In this document: positions 1-6,819 of the stretch, piece after piece | Position numbering within the stretch: position 1 is the first letter of the stretch | Layout of the letters: each line of letters begins with the position of its first letter | Source: Spirochaetales bacterium | Lineage (GTDB): Bacteria > Spirochaetota > Spirochaetia > Treponematales > UBA12059 | DNA: 16,966 nt | Assembly: GCA_004525355.1 (NCBI GenBank) | Contig: SPCK01000007.1 | Coordinates: 1 to 16,966, forward strand | Direction of reading: 5' to 3' | The notes under the pieces: model-generated | What the model was told of the DNA's origin: nothing | The model's input: only the letters and a program-made list of their open reading frames with translations | Databases searched by the model: none | Translations under genes and position numbers: made by a program

Positions 1-627
1 GGCCTGGGCGCCAAGGTCGGCGACCTCATCCTGCTCGTTGCAGACCAAAAACGAAAGATAGCGAATGTGGCTCTCGGCGCCGTGCGCAGCAAGCTGGGCA
101 AGGACCTTGGGTTCTGCGATCCCAAGCGCTTTGAATTCGCCTGGATCGTGGACTTTCCCATGTTCGAGTGGAACGAAGACGAGAACAAGTGGGACACCGC
201 ACATCACATGTTTACCTGGCCGCAGGATCAGTACCACGCCACCATGGAGACCGATCCCGGCTCGGTCAAGGGCGACCTGTACGATCTCGTGCTCAACGGC
301 TTCGAGTTGGCCTCCGGTTCTATCCGCATCCACGACCCGGACCTGCAGAAGCGCGTATTCAGGATCGTCGGCTTTGACCCCGCCGAGGCGGAGAAGAAAT
401 TCGGCTTCCTGACCGAGGCCTTCAAGTACGGCGCGCCCCCCCACGGCGGCATCGCCCCCGGCCTCGACCGGCTGGTCATGCTGATGGCAGGACAAACGAG
501 CATCAAGGAAGTCATCGCCTTCCCCAAGAACTCCTTCGCCGTCAGTCCGATGGACGAATGCCCGAACGAGGTCGACCAGAAACAATTGGATGAACTGCAC
601 TTGTCGATCAGATACCCGGAAAAGTAA
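1..627 (+). CDS. aspS: Aspartyl-tRNA synthetase, C-terminal part (5' end outside window)
   Basis: This is the 3' end of a class II aspartyl-tRNA synthetase, which charges tRNA-Asp (or tRNA-Asp/Asn) with aspartate. The frame is open from base 1, so the gene begins to the left of the window. The visible 208 codons hold the end of the bacterial insertion domain and the last part of the catalytic core. Diagnostic stretches are NGFELASGSIRIHDP, FGFLTEAFKYGAPPHGG and class II motif 3, GIAPGLDRLVMLMAG, whose Arg contacts ATP. The tail FPKNSFAVSPMDECPNEVD is the usual bacterial AspS C-terminal segment. The stop is TAA at 625-627, followed by hairpins. It is convergent with the catabolic locus and probably not functionally linked to it. 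Identification is secure. Confidence 0.97.
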   Translation, partial: GLGAKVGDLILLVADQKRKIANVALGAVRSKLGKDLGFCDPKRFEFAWIVDFPMFEWNEDENKWDTAHHMFTWPQDQYHATMETDPGSVKGDLYDLVLNGFELASGSIRIHDPDLQKRVFRIVGFDPAEAEKKFGFLTEAFKYGAPPHGGIAPGLDRLVMLMAGQTSIKEVIAFPKNSFAVSPMDECPNEVDQKQLDELHLSIRYPEK

Positions 628-673
628 GCAGGAAGTGGCGGTCGGGGGGGGAAGTATCCCCCTCGCTACGAAG

Positions 674-695
674 GTCCGGCGGAGTACCGCCGGAC
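674..695 (+). terminator. Perfect 9-bp hairpin between convergent genes, probable bidirectional terminator
   Basis: GTCCGGCGG, loop AGTA, CCGCCGGAC is a perfect GC-rich stem-loop 46 bases after the aspS stop. A G-run/C-run hairpin (644-662) lies just before it. The following bases (GCTTCT) are only weakly T-rich, so intrinsic termination is likely but not certain. It sits where aspS (plus) and the catabolic operon (minus) converge, so it could serve both. Confidence 0.6.
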
Positions 696-749
696 GCTTC
701 TATGCGGCGCGATCCGACCGGGCGCTGCTGTCGAGCAGGGTCGCGTACC

Positions 750-878
750 CGACTGCAGAATGACAGTAACCTCTTCCGGCACATAGTTGCCTGCCAAGGT
801 AGGCAGGCCTATGCTGAGATTTACCACGTCGCCACTTTTAAAGATATGGGCAATCCTGCGAGCGGTCTTTGCATACAC
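750..878 (-). pseudogene. Remnant of 3-oxoacid CoA-transferase subunit B (AtoA/ScoB), N-terminal fragment only
   Basis: The minus strand encodes about 43 residues that match the N-terminus of the beta subunit of succinyl-CoA:3-oxoacid or acetate CoA-transferases. Key stretches are AKTARRIAHIFKSGD, VVNLSIGLPTLAGNYVPE and VTVILQS; the family pattern is ARRIA..L.DGDVVNLGIGLPT...NY.PEG....LQSENG. Similarity stops at the LQS, exactly before the expected ENG, and the remaining ~170 residues, including the catalytic Glu, are missing. The frame then runs into unrelated sequence. No subunit A is present. It lies immediately downstream of etfA-1 in the same direction, so it may once have been the last gene of the operon, handling acetoacetate or acetoacetyl-CoA. 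That product would suit a BKACE pathway. Assignment of the fragment is good; its history is inferred. Confidence 0.75.
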
Positions 879-918
879 GAGATTCCCGGCACTGATTACC
901 GGTTTGGCTACCGTGCGG

Positions 919-1950
919 TCATGCCCGATCCGGGTCAGGGCATACCGCGCTGGTGGCTTCAAGCCTGGCGGTTATCGCATTGACGATGGCTTCCCAATCG
1001 GATACGACCTTGAAGTCGGATACTTCGAATATCGGGGCGTTCGCGTCCCTGTTCACGCTTATTATGAGACCTGCGCCCTTGATCCCGCAGGTATGGTGGG
1101 CGGCTCCTGAAACGCCGAATCCAAGATATACCTTGGGCTTTATTGCCACGCCGCTCGTACCGACCATGGTCTCTTCCTTGTCGGTCCAGCCTGCATCCAA
1201 AGCGGGTCGTGTACATGTCGATACGCCGTGAAGGAGCTCCGCCATATGTTCGAGCTTGTCCCAGCCTTCTTGGGTACCGATGCCGAACCCTCCGGTTACG
1301 ACCAGCTCCGCGTTGCTAAGCGAGACTCGTTTCCTGGTCTCGGGAATTGTCTCGATGACCTGCAACCTGTCTCCAAATCCCCTGACGTCGGGGTCAAATG
1401 ATTCGATCTCCGCGACCTTGCCCTCGAATATTCTTTTCGAGACCATTCCTGCCTTCATGCTGGCCATCTGCGGTCGAAAACCAGGGCAGAGTATGTCACC
1501 CAGGACCTTGCCCCCGAAAGCTGGCACGACTTGCACGAACTGTCCATCATCGCGAATCTTGAGCTCAACACAGTGGGCGGCCATGCCGGTATGCAGTTTC
1601 ATGGCAACTGTTGGCCCTATTTCCTCTCCAGAGAGGCTCGCTCCGACCAGAAGGATTTCTGGCCTGTATTTTTCTGCCGCCGCAGCCAACGCGTCGGAGT
1701 ACAGGTCCGGCCTGTACACCCTGTATCTTGGGTTGTCCATCATGATCACCCGGTCGGCACCATGCCTGGCCGCGACAGTGATCAATGATCCTACGTCACT
1801 ACCGATGATCACCGCCGTGACTTCAGGGTAGTGTTCCATTTTTTCTTTCAACGTGTTCGCATGGCCGATGAGCTCCAGCGAATTGTCGATGATCCCGCAC
1901 ACGTCAATCTCGCAGTAGACCATTATGCCCCTGCAGTTTTCCAGGTCCAT
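919..1950 (-). CDS. etfA: Electron transfer flavoprotein alpha subunit, divergent type (EtfA-1)
   Basis: This is the large subunit of an ETF, the FAD-binding partner of EtfB-1, carrying electrons to or from the acyl-CoA dehydrogenase encoded two genes upstream. At 343 aa the length is normal. The N-terminal domain (about 10-190) has GADRVIMMDNP and PAFGGKVLGDI. The C-terminal FAD domain (about 215-335) has GGFGIGTQEGWDKLEHMAEL, DAGW (252-255) and NRDANAPIFEVSDF. FAD-contacting motifs deviate from the usual forms: CTRPA instead of SRA/SRP (around 246-250), VGTSG instead of VGQTG (263-267), and SGAAHH instead of SGAIQH (281-286). An AAGGAGG Shine-Dalgarno 7 bases before ATG supports the start. 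The gap to etfB-1 is 13 bases, so the pair is co-translated. It is the last intact gene of the operon. Family is certain; its place among ETF groups is not. Confidence 0.95.
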   Translation of the reverse strand: MDLENCRGIMVYCEIDVCGIIDNSLELIGHANTLKEKMEHYPEVTAVIIGSDVGSLITVAARHGADRVIMMDNPRYRVYRPDLYSDALAAAAEKYRPEILLVGASLSGEEIGPTVAMKLHTGMAAHCVELKIRDDGQFVQVVPAFGGKVLGDILCPGFRPQMASMKAGMVSKRIFEGKVAEIESFDPDVRGFGDRLQVIETIPETRKRVSLSNAELVVTGGFGIGTQEGWDKLEHMAELLHGVSTCTRPALDAGWTDKEETMVGTSGVAIKPKVYLGFGVSGAAHHTCGIKGAGLIISVNRDANAPIFEVSDFKVVSDWEAIVNAITARLEATSAVCPDPDRA

Positions 1951-1963
1951 CCGTCTACCTCCT

Positions 1964-2767
1964 TCAACCTATAGAAATCCCGGCTTTTCTGAGTTCATCC
2001 AGAATGCGCAAGGCGATCTCGTCGGGATCTCCGACTAGTGCCTCGCTTTTCCTGCTCATATCGGGCGAGTATATTTCTCCAGCCTGGGTCGGCGATCCTT
2101 TAATTCCGATGAAATCAGGATTGAGGTCCAGGTCCTGCGCCCTCAGGATGCGCATCGGCTTCTTGCCGACCTTCAGGATATCCATCACGCTGGGAATCCT
2201 GGGCTCGTTGCAGTCCCGGGTCACCGCAAGCACGGCTGGTAGCTTCAGGCTGTATCTGATCGTGCCCCTGTCAGCCTTGGTCTTCACGACCATCCCGCCG
2301 TCCTCGTAATCGAGGGCGATGACATTGGCCAGGTGGGGCACGCCCATCCACTCGCCGAGCTGGCTTGGCACCTGCGCGGTGCCACCATCTTCTGTCTGGT
2401 TTCCCATGATGACAAGATCCACTGGTCCCGTCTTCTCAATGGCCTTGTACAACGTATAGGAGGTAGCCCAGGTATCAGCTCCCCCAAGAACCCTGTCGCT
2501 GCACAGGTACGCCTCGTCAACTCCCATCGCCAATACACGCTTCAGGTTCTCGATAGCGGTGTCGGGAGCCATCGAGAATGCCAGGACTCGTCCTCCATGC
2601 TTTTCACGAAGCCGCAGCGCCGCCTCGATCGCGTTCTTGTCCATCGAGTTGATGACCGTAGGAATGCCATCCCGATTCAAACGCTTGGTGACTGGATCTA
2701 TCGTGATCTTGTTATAATACTCTGAATCCGGCACGGGCTTGATACAGACGGCGATGGTCAATGCCAT
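1964..2767 (-). CDS. etfB: Electron transfer flavoprotein beta subunit (EtfB-1)
   Basis: This 267-aa small ETF subunit forms a heterodimer with EtfA-1. It opens with the typical MALTIAVCIKPVPDSE and carries GGADTWATSYTLYKAIEK (95-112). The nucleotide-binding loop is MGNQTEDGGTAQVPSQLGEW (121-140), where classical EtfB has GKQAIDGDTAQVGPQ. The C-terminal half has LPAVLAVTRDCNEPRIPS, the conserved signature region. AGGAGG nine bases before ATG defines the start. Upstream, 149 bases with two stem-loops separate it from the acyl-CoA dehydrogenase gene; downstream, etfA-1 follows after 13 bases. Beta before alpha is the same order as fixA-fixB. It probably transfers electrons for the neighbouring dehydrogenase; whether it bifurcates cannot be judged by eye. 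Confidence 0.95.
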   Translation of the reverse strand: MALTIAVCIKPVPDSEYYNKITIDPVTKRLNRDGIPTVINSMDKNAIEAALRLREKHGGRVLAFSMAPDTAIENLKRVLAMGVDEAYLCSDRVLGGADTWATSYTLYKAIEKTGPVDLVIMGNQTEDGGTAQVPSQLGEWMGVPHLANVIALDYEDGGMVVKTKADRGTIRYSLKLPAVLAVTRDCNEPRIPSVMDILKVGKKPMRILRAQDLDLNPDFIGIKGSPTQAGEIYSPDMSRKSEALVGDPDEIALRILDELRKAGISIG

Positions 2768-2789
2768 GGTCGATTTCCTCCTGGGTCCA

Positions 2790-2811
2790 GCAGGATTCTT
2801 TTCAATCCTGC
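2790..2811 (-). other. Stem-loop just upstream of etfB-1
   Basis: GCAGGATT, six-base loop, AATCCTGC: a perfect 8-bp inverted repeat ending about 22 bases before the etfB-1 start codon. There is no T-run after it in the operon direction, so it is unlikely to be a terminator. It could influence mRNA processing or translation of etfBA. Confidence 0.45.
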
Positions 2812-2828
2812 ATCATGTATGTAAATAG

Positions 2829-2860
2829 AGGAGCGATACGGCAGTGCCGATATCGCCCCT
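2829..2860 (-). other. Long imperfect stem-loop between acyl-CoA dehydrogenase and etfB-1
   Basis: The left arm AGGAGCGATACGGCA pairs with the right arm TGCCGATATCGCCCCT with one mismatch and one bulge, a stem of about 14 pairs with almost no loop. It occupies the intergenic gap inside the operon, and the sequence after it on the minus strand is CTATTTAC, not a clear poly-U. Partial termination or an RNA stability element between the dehydrogenase and ETF cistrons are both possible. Confidence 0.5.
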
Positions 2861-2916
2861 ATGCAAGCGAGATTCAACGTCCGCTGCCCGTTGCCCCGGG
2901 TGGACACCCGTGTGCA

Positions 2917-4059
2917 TCAGCGCAGTAAACTCCCTGCCACGATCACGCGCATGATCTGCGATGTACCGCCCGACGGTATATTCGCCAGCGCATCCCGAAG
3001 GAACCTGCCGACAGGATACTCATTGATGACACCGTACCCTCCCATCAGGTCCATCGTCCTCCTGGAGGCCCGCACAGCAGCTTCGGTGGCGAAATATTTG
3101 GCAGCCGCGAGTTTCGGTATCGCGTCCTTGCCATTATCGTAGATCGCCGTGGCGTTGTACAACATCGCCGTTGCGGCCTCGTACTCGACCTGGTTGTCGG
3201 CAATGATTGCCTGCATTTCAGGTATTTTTGAAAGTGGGTTGCCGTAAATGATCCGCTCGTTGCCGAACTTGACGGCTTCCTCGACGCTTGCCCTCAAAAT
3301 GCCTAGCGCAATGGCAGCCATCCCTGACCGGCCGTAATTGCCTATGGTATGGAGGGCGACGGCAGAGCCCTTGCCTTCCTTACCGACTATGGAGTCGGGG
3401 CCGCACTGGACGTCCTTGGCTATAACCTCTCCGGTAATGGATCCCCTCAGACCGAGTTTGTTCTCTTTCCTGCCGGCGCTCAGACCCGGGGTTTCCGGCG
3501 GTATCAGTATGGCGCTCAGAACCTTTCTGCCCTTCTCGTTGACACCGCTCGTTCCGGTCCAGATGTTGAGGTTCGCAATATGCGAGTTGGTAATAAATAC
3601 TTTCCTGCCGTTGAGAAGGTATCCTGCACTGTTTTTCTCGATGGTCGTAGCCTGGTTTGAAAGATCCGATCCTCCGGTCGCCTCCGTTACCGATAAGCCG
3701 CCAATAACCTCGGCTGCGCATAATTTGGGTAACCAGGTTTTTTTCATTTCTTCCGTACCATGGTTCAGGATCGCGGCAGTCGCAAGGTCATGGGTCATCA
3801 GGGCTATGGCAAACCCGGCGCTGTGTCTGGCTACTTCTTCCAGTATGATGGATCTTTCAGTGATCCCGAGACCGGCTCCGCCGTACTGCTCCGGAACAAA
3901 GACGCCGAGCATTCCTTGTTGCCCAAAGACCTTGAACAGTTCTGTGGGACAATGATCCTTCTCATCCCATTCAGCGGCATGAGTGGCGATTTCTTTCTCG
4001 ACCAATTCTTTGGCAACGCTTGCAAGCATTACCTGATTTTCGTTGAAAAATTCAAACAC
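2917..4059 (-). CDS. Acyl-CoA dehydrogenase family flavoprotein (CaiA-like), atypical active site
   Basis: This 380-aa protein has the full acyl-CoA dehydrogenase fold: the helical N-domain (MFEFFNENQVMLASVAKELV), the flavin/substrate beta-domain with LSVTEATGGSDLS (122-134) and NGRKVFITNSHIAN (150-163), and the C-terminal four-helix domain ending GRFLRDALANIPSGGTSQIM (351-370). It should oxidise or reduce a CoA-thioester at C2-C3, exchanging electrons with EtfBA-1 encoded just downstream. The usual catalytic Glu before GTSE is Gly364, as in my recollection of E. coli CaiA. The alternative Glu of the isovaleryl/long-chain type is Gly243. Asp91 (MTHDLATAAIL) falls near the position used as base by cyclohex-1-ene-carboxyl-CoA dehydrogenase. 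Translation starts at GTG with GGAGG five bases upstream. It could be a crotonobetainyl-CoA reductase / gamma-butyrobetainyl-CoA dehydrogenase type enzyme, inferred from context. Confidence 0.93.
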   Translation of the reverse strand: MFEFFNENQVMLASVAKELVEKEIATHAAEWDEKDHCPTELFKVFGQQGMLGVFVPEQYGGAGLGITERSIILEEVARHSAGFAIALMTHDLATAAILNHGTEEMKKTWLPKLCAAEVIGGLSVTEATGGSDLSNQATTIEKNSAGYLLNGRKVFITNSHIANLNIWTGTSGVNEKGRKVLSAILIPPETPGLSAGRKENKLGLRGSITGEVIAKDVQCGPDSIVGKEGKGSAVALHTIGNYGRSGMAAIALGILRASVEEAVKFGNERIIYGNPLSKIPEMQAIIADNQVEYEAATAMLYNATAIYDNGKDAIPKLAAAKYFATEAAVRASRRTMDLMGGYGVINEYPVGRFLRDALANIPSGGTSQIMRVIVAGSLLR

Positions 4060-4101
4060 GAGAGCCTCCGGTGCATTCTTATGGACTAATGCCGCCTGAA
4101 A

Positions 4102-4130
4102 CCCGGCGACCCCAATTTAGGATCGCCGGG
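4102..4130 (-). other. GC-rich stem-loop between BCCT transporter and acyl-CoA dehydrogenase genes
   Basis: CCCGGCGA pairs perfectly with TCGCCGGG across a 13-base loop, in the 97-base gap between the BCCT stop and the dehydrogenase GTG. On the minus strand the stem is followed by TTTCAGG, a short T-run. It may be a weak intra-operon terminator or attenuator that lowers, without abolishing, downstream expression. Confidence 0.5.
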
Positions 4131-4156
4131 CAATTCAGTGCTCGTCTTGTCAAAAC

Positions 4157-5722
4157 CTACTTGTCAATCTTCTCTGACGGAACCAGCAGGTGCGGCTTGT
4201 CTTGGTCAAGCCAGCGCTTGAAGGAGACCAGCGCGACGCAAATGAAGATCATGATCGGGAACGCAACAACCAGGGAAGCGGTCTTAAGTGCAGTCAGACC
4301 CCCGATTTTCATTACGACTACAGCAACACCGCCAAGCATGAGGGCCCAGAACATCCTGTTCCACCATTTCGGCTCGGCTTCTCCCTTGACATCCTTCGAG
4401 GATGTGAGCGCCATGCAGTAGGCGGAAGAATCTATCGTAGTAGCCGAGTAAATGAATCCGATGAATACGAGTACTACCAACAATATCTGCTTGAACGGTA
4501 GTACCATCAGCGAACCCAGGATGGCCGCTGCGTCTCCCTGCTTCTCCAGAGTTTCGATGAAGGGGAAAGTACCTGTCATCTCATTGTATAAGGCATTGTT
4601 GCCCAGGATCGCGAAGAAGAGCGCGCAACCGAGCGTACCGAATACCAACACGCCGAGACCGACTTCCCTAAAAGTCCTTCCCTTCGATACCCTGGCTATG
4701 AAAATGCCCATGTACGGAGCGTAGGCGAAGTACCATGCCCAGTAGAATACGGTCCACCACTGCGGGAACATGCTCTTACCGATTGCGTCGGTATAGAACG
4801 TCATCTTAAAGAATTCCCTTCCCAACACGCCGATGCTGTTAGTGAAGTTGTTGATCATGAACATGGAGGGCCCCAGGAAGAAGACAAAGCTGCAGAGCGC
4901 GATGACGAGGTAAATGTTGATATCGCTCAGCACCTTGATGCCTTTTTTCAGACCCAATGTAACCGAGGTGGTGAAAAGGCCCGTCCAGATTAGAACTACG
5001 AACAGGTCAACCAACGGGGTACGGGTTATGCCGATAAGGCGGCTGCATGCCTCGGCGAGCATCGGAGTGCCCGAACCGAGCGAGGTGGCATTCGCGCCCA
5101 GCAAGCCGAAGATGAGAAGGAAGTCGATAAACTTGCCGAGAGGGCCCTTGGCCTTCTTCTCGCCGATGACGCCTATGCAGGAAGTGCTGAAGCGCATCGA
5201 GTTATAGCCCTTATTCCAGTACGCATAGCCGATCGGGAAGGCCATGATCGCATAGATCGCCCAGCCTATGAACCCCCAGTGGAAAAGAGGATACGCCGAT
5301 GCCAATTCGCCAGCCTCGATCGACCTTGCCGCTATTCCGAACGGCGGCGATACGTAGTAATACGCCCATTCCTTCGATGCCCATACGAGAAGGGAAGTAC
5401 CGATTCCCGAGCAGAAGAACATGGCCAGCCAACTGAAGGTCTTGAATTCCTTTACTGCATCCGGACCACCGAATTTTACACCCTTGTACTTCCCGAAGGA
5501 AAGCCACAGGATGACGGCAGTCACGAGTGCTGCGGTCCAGATATACGTCCAGCCTATCTGGTTTGTCGTGAAATCGAAAATTTTCTGTAGCACAACAGAC
5601 ATGGACTTGTCAAAGACAATCATGACGATCACCAATACAGCGGTGAGCGACGCGGCGATACCGAACAGCAACTTGTCTACTGGCGCTTCCGCCTGTTTGC
5701 TGATCTCCAGGGTTTTGGGCAT
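4157..5722 (-). CDS. BCCT family betaine/carnitine/choline transporter
   Basis: This is a 12-TM secondary transporter of the betaine-carnitine-choline family, 521 aa from the chosen start, and is the probable importer (or substrate/product exchanger) for the pathway's quaternary amine. Signature regions are SGIGTSLLVWASKEWAYYY (105-123), covering the GxGIG segment of TM3, and WTVFYWAWYFAYAPYMG (323-339) followed by IFIARVSKGRTFRE, the TM8 aromatic box. The box is usually WTxFYWAWWxxWxP, so two Trp positions are Tyr or Phe-like here. An open frame extends 23 codons further upstream and overlaps the previous gene, but ATG at 5722 has GGAGG five bases before it and begins MPKTLEISKQ, a normal cytosolic N-tail, so I use it. 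CaiT-like exchange is plausible; the substrate cannot be read from sequence. Confidence 0.95.
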   Translation of the reverse strand: MPKTLEISKQAEAPVDKLLFGIAASLTAVLVIVMIVFDKSMSVVLQKIFDFTTNQIGWTYIWTAALVTAVILWLSFGKYKGVKFGGPDAVKEFKTFSWLAMFFCSGIGTSLLVWASKEWAYYYVSPPFGIAARSIEAGELASAYPLFHWGFIGWAIYAIMAFPIGYAYWNKGYNSMRFSTSCIGVIGEKKAKGPLGKFIDFLLIFGLLGANATSLGSGTPMLAEACSRLIGITRTPLVDLFVVLIWTGLFTTSVTLGLKKGIKVLSDINIYLVIALCSFVFFLGPSMFMINNFTNSIGVLGREFFKMTFYTDAIGKSMFPQWWTVFYWAWYFAYAPYMGIFIARVSKGRTFREVGLGVLVFGTLGCALFFAILGNNALYNEMTGTFPFIETLEKQGDAAAILGSLMVLPFKQILLVVLVFIGFIYSATTIDSSAYCMALTSSKDVKGEAEPKWWNRMFWALMLGGVAVVVMKIGGLTALKTASLVVAFPIMIFICVALVSFKRWLDQDKPHLLVPSEKIDK

Positions 5723-5787
5723 ACGATCCTCCAACTCCTCAAATAGACTTAATGACAGACAGGCAACGCTGTCCAGTAAACCGTATT

Positions 5788-6819
5788 TCAATCCGTACCT
5801 AAAGCCCTCAATGATTCCAGGTTATCCCATGCACTCTCCAGGGGCAGAACCTTGTCCTGGAGTTTTGTTATGATTTCAACCAGTTTCGACATATATGGAG
5901 TGGCGATTCCGAGTTCCCTGCCTTTGTCTACGAACTTCCCGTTGATGAAATTGATCTCGCACTTGATACCCTTGCGGATATCCTGAAGCATGCTGGCCAC
6001 CTGCTGCCTGTAAGCTGAGTATATCGGCCTCCAGTATCCATCGATTACACGCTTCATCTCTTCCGGCGAGTTGAAATCCAGATTCTCCAAAGTAGGTTGG
6101 AACCCAAATATGACTTCAGAAACCAGGCCCATCCTGGCTATGATTCTGGCTGCCTCCCTGCCTGCATGCGCCACGACCTTCATGGCATCATCGTTATCCA
6201 GCACCTTGCCAAGCTCGCAGTTGAGGGCGGTGGGAATGGCGCTGAATACCGAATTGTCAGTGAGTTTTGAATACCTGACTCCGAGCAGGTTGGTCGTGAT
6301 TTTAACGTGCCCGATGTGGGACAGTATCACACCTACCGCCCTGACCCTGTCATCTACCGGGCCTTCCAGGCTTCCAAACGTCACACCGAGCGACATTGCA
6401 GCACAGGTAAGTCGGGATACTCCGGGACTGACAAAGGTTGCGGAGAATTCTACGCCGCCGCCCATGATCCTGTCCCGGCTCACGAAGCCGCAGGCGATGT
6501 CCTCGGGTATTCCATTCTGCAGGGTCAGGATCATCGTTCCCGGGTGCATGTTTTTCCTGACCTCTTCAAGGCACTGGACAAGGCCGGTCTGCTTAGTAAG
6601 GGTAATTATCAAATCATACACACCGTCCATCTCTCCGGGGAGTATGGCTTTTACAGGGATGTTTTCGTCGAGGCAGCCGGTTATCGTGGCTCCGCGATTG
6701 TTCATCGCATCGACGTGGTCCTTGTAGGAATCGACGAGTACGATATCTTCGCCGCCCTTGCTGATCAGTGCTCCGGCAATAGTCCCTATAGCCCCGGCGC
6801 CTATCAATGCTATCCTCAT
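5788..6819 (-). CDS. Ketopantoate reductase (PanE/ApbA) family dehydrogenase
   Basis: This 343-aa NAD(P)-dependent 2-dehydropantoate 2-reductase-like protein has a Rossmann start MRIALIGAGAIGTIAG with the GxGxxG loop, LQNG at 100-103, Lys185-x3-Asn189 (YSKLTDNS) matching the catalytic Lys/Asn, and the C-domain signature SMLQDIRKGIKCEINFING (276-294) with GIATPY. It is about 40 residues longer than E. coli PanE. Its ATG overlaps the BKACE stop codon by four bases (ATGA), so it is translationally coupled to that gene. This argues for a role in the same pathway rather than pantothenate synthesis. A reasonable inference is oxidation of a beta-hydroxy acid to the beta-keto acid cleaved by BKACE (for example carnitine to 3-dehydrocarnitine), which would be unusual for this family. 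True PanE activity is not excluded. Confidence 0.9.
   Translation of the reverse strand: MRIALIGAGAIGTIAGALISKGGEDIVLVDSYKDHVDAMNNRGATITGCLDENIPVKAILPGEMDGVYDLIITLTKQTGLVQCLEEVRKNMHPGTMILTLQNGIPEDIACGFVSRDRIMGGGVEFSATFVSPGVSRLTCAAMSLGVTFGSLEGPVDDRVRAVGVILSHIGHVKITTNLLGVRYSKLTDNSVFSAIPTALNCELGKVLDNDDAMKVVAHAGREAARIIARMGLVSEVIFGFQPTLENLDFNSPEEMKRVIDGYWRPIYSAYRQQVASMLQDIRKGIKCEINFINGKFVDKGRELGIATPYMSKLVEIITKLQDKVLPLESAWDNLESLRALGTD

Noticed and set aside
65..412. A 115-residue plus-strand frame inside aspS
   Set aside because: It is an out-of-frame shadow; the aspS frame shows full class II synthetase motifs.
1256..1831. A 191-residue plus-strand frame opposite etfA-1
   Set aside because: It is the antisense shadow of a well-supported gene with strong EtfA motifs; its own sequence is low-complexity-like and matches nothing.
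5723..5791. Upstream start of the BCCT gene that would overlap the preceding gene
   Set aside because: The ATG at 5722 has GGAGG at ideal distance, whereas the upstream ATG lacks a ribosome site and adds 23 atypical residues.
5788..6819. Pantothenate biosynthesis role for the ketopantoate-reductase-like gene
   Set aside because: No panB, panC or panD nearby, and translational coupling to BKACE in a catabolic operon makes another hydroxy/keto acid more likely.
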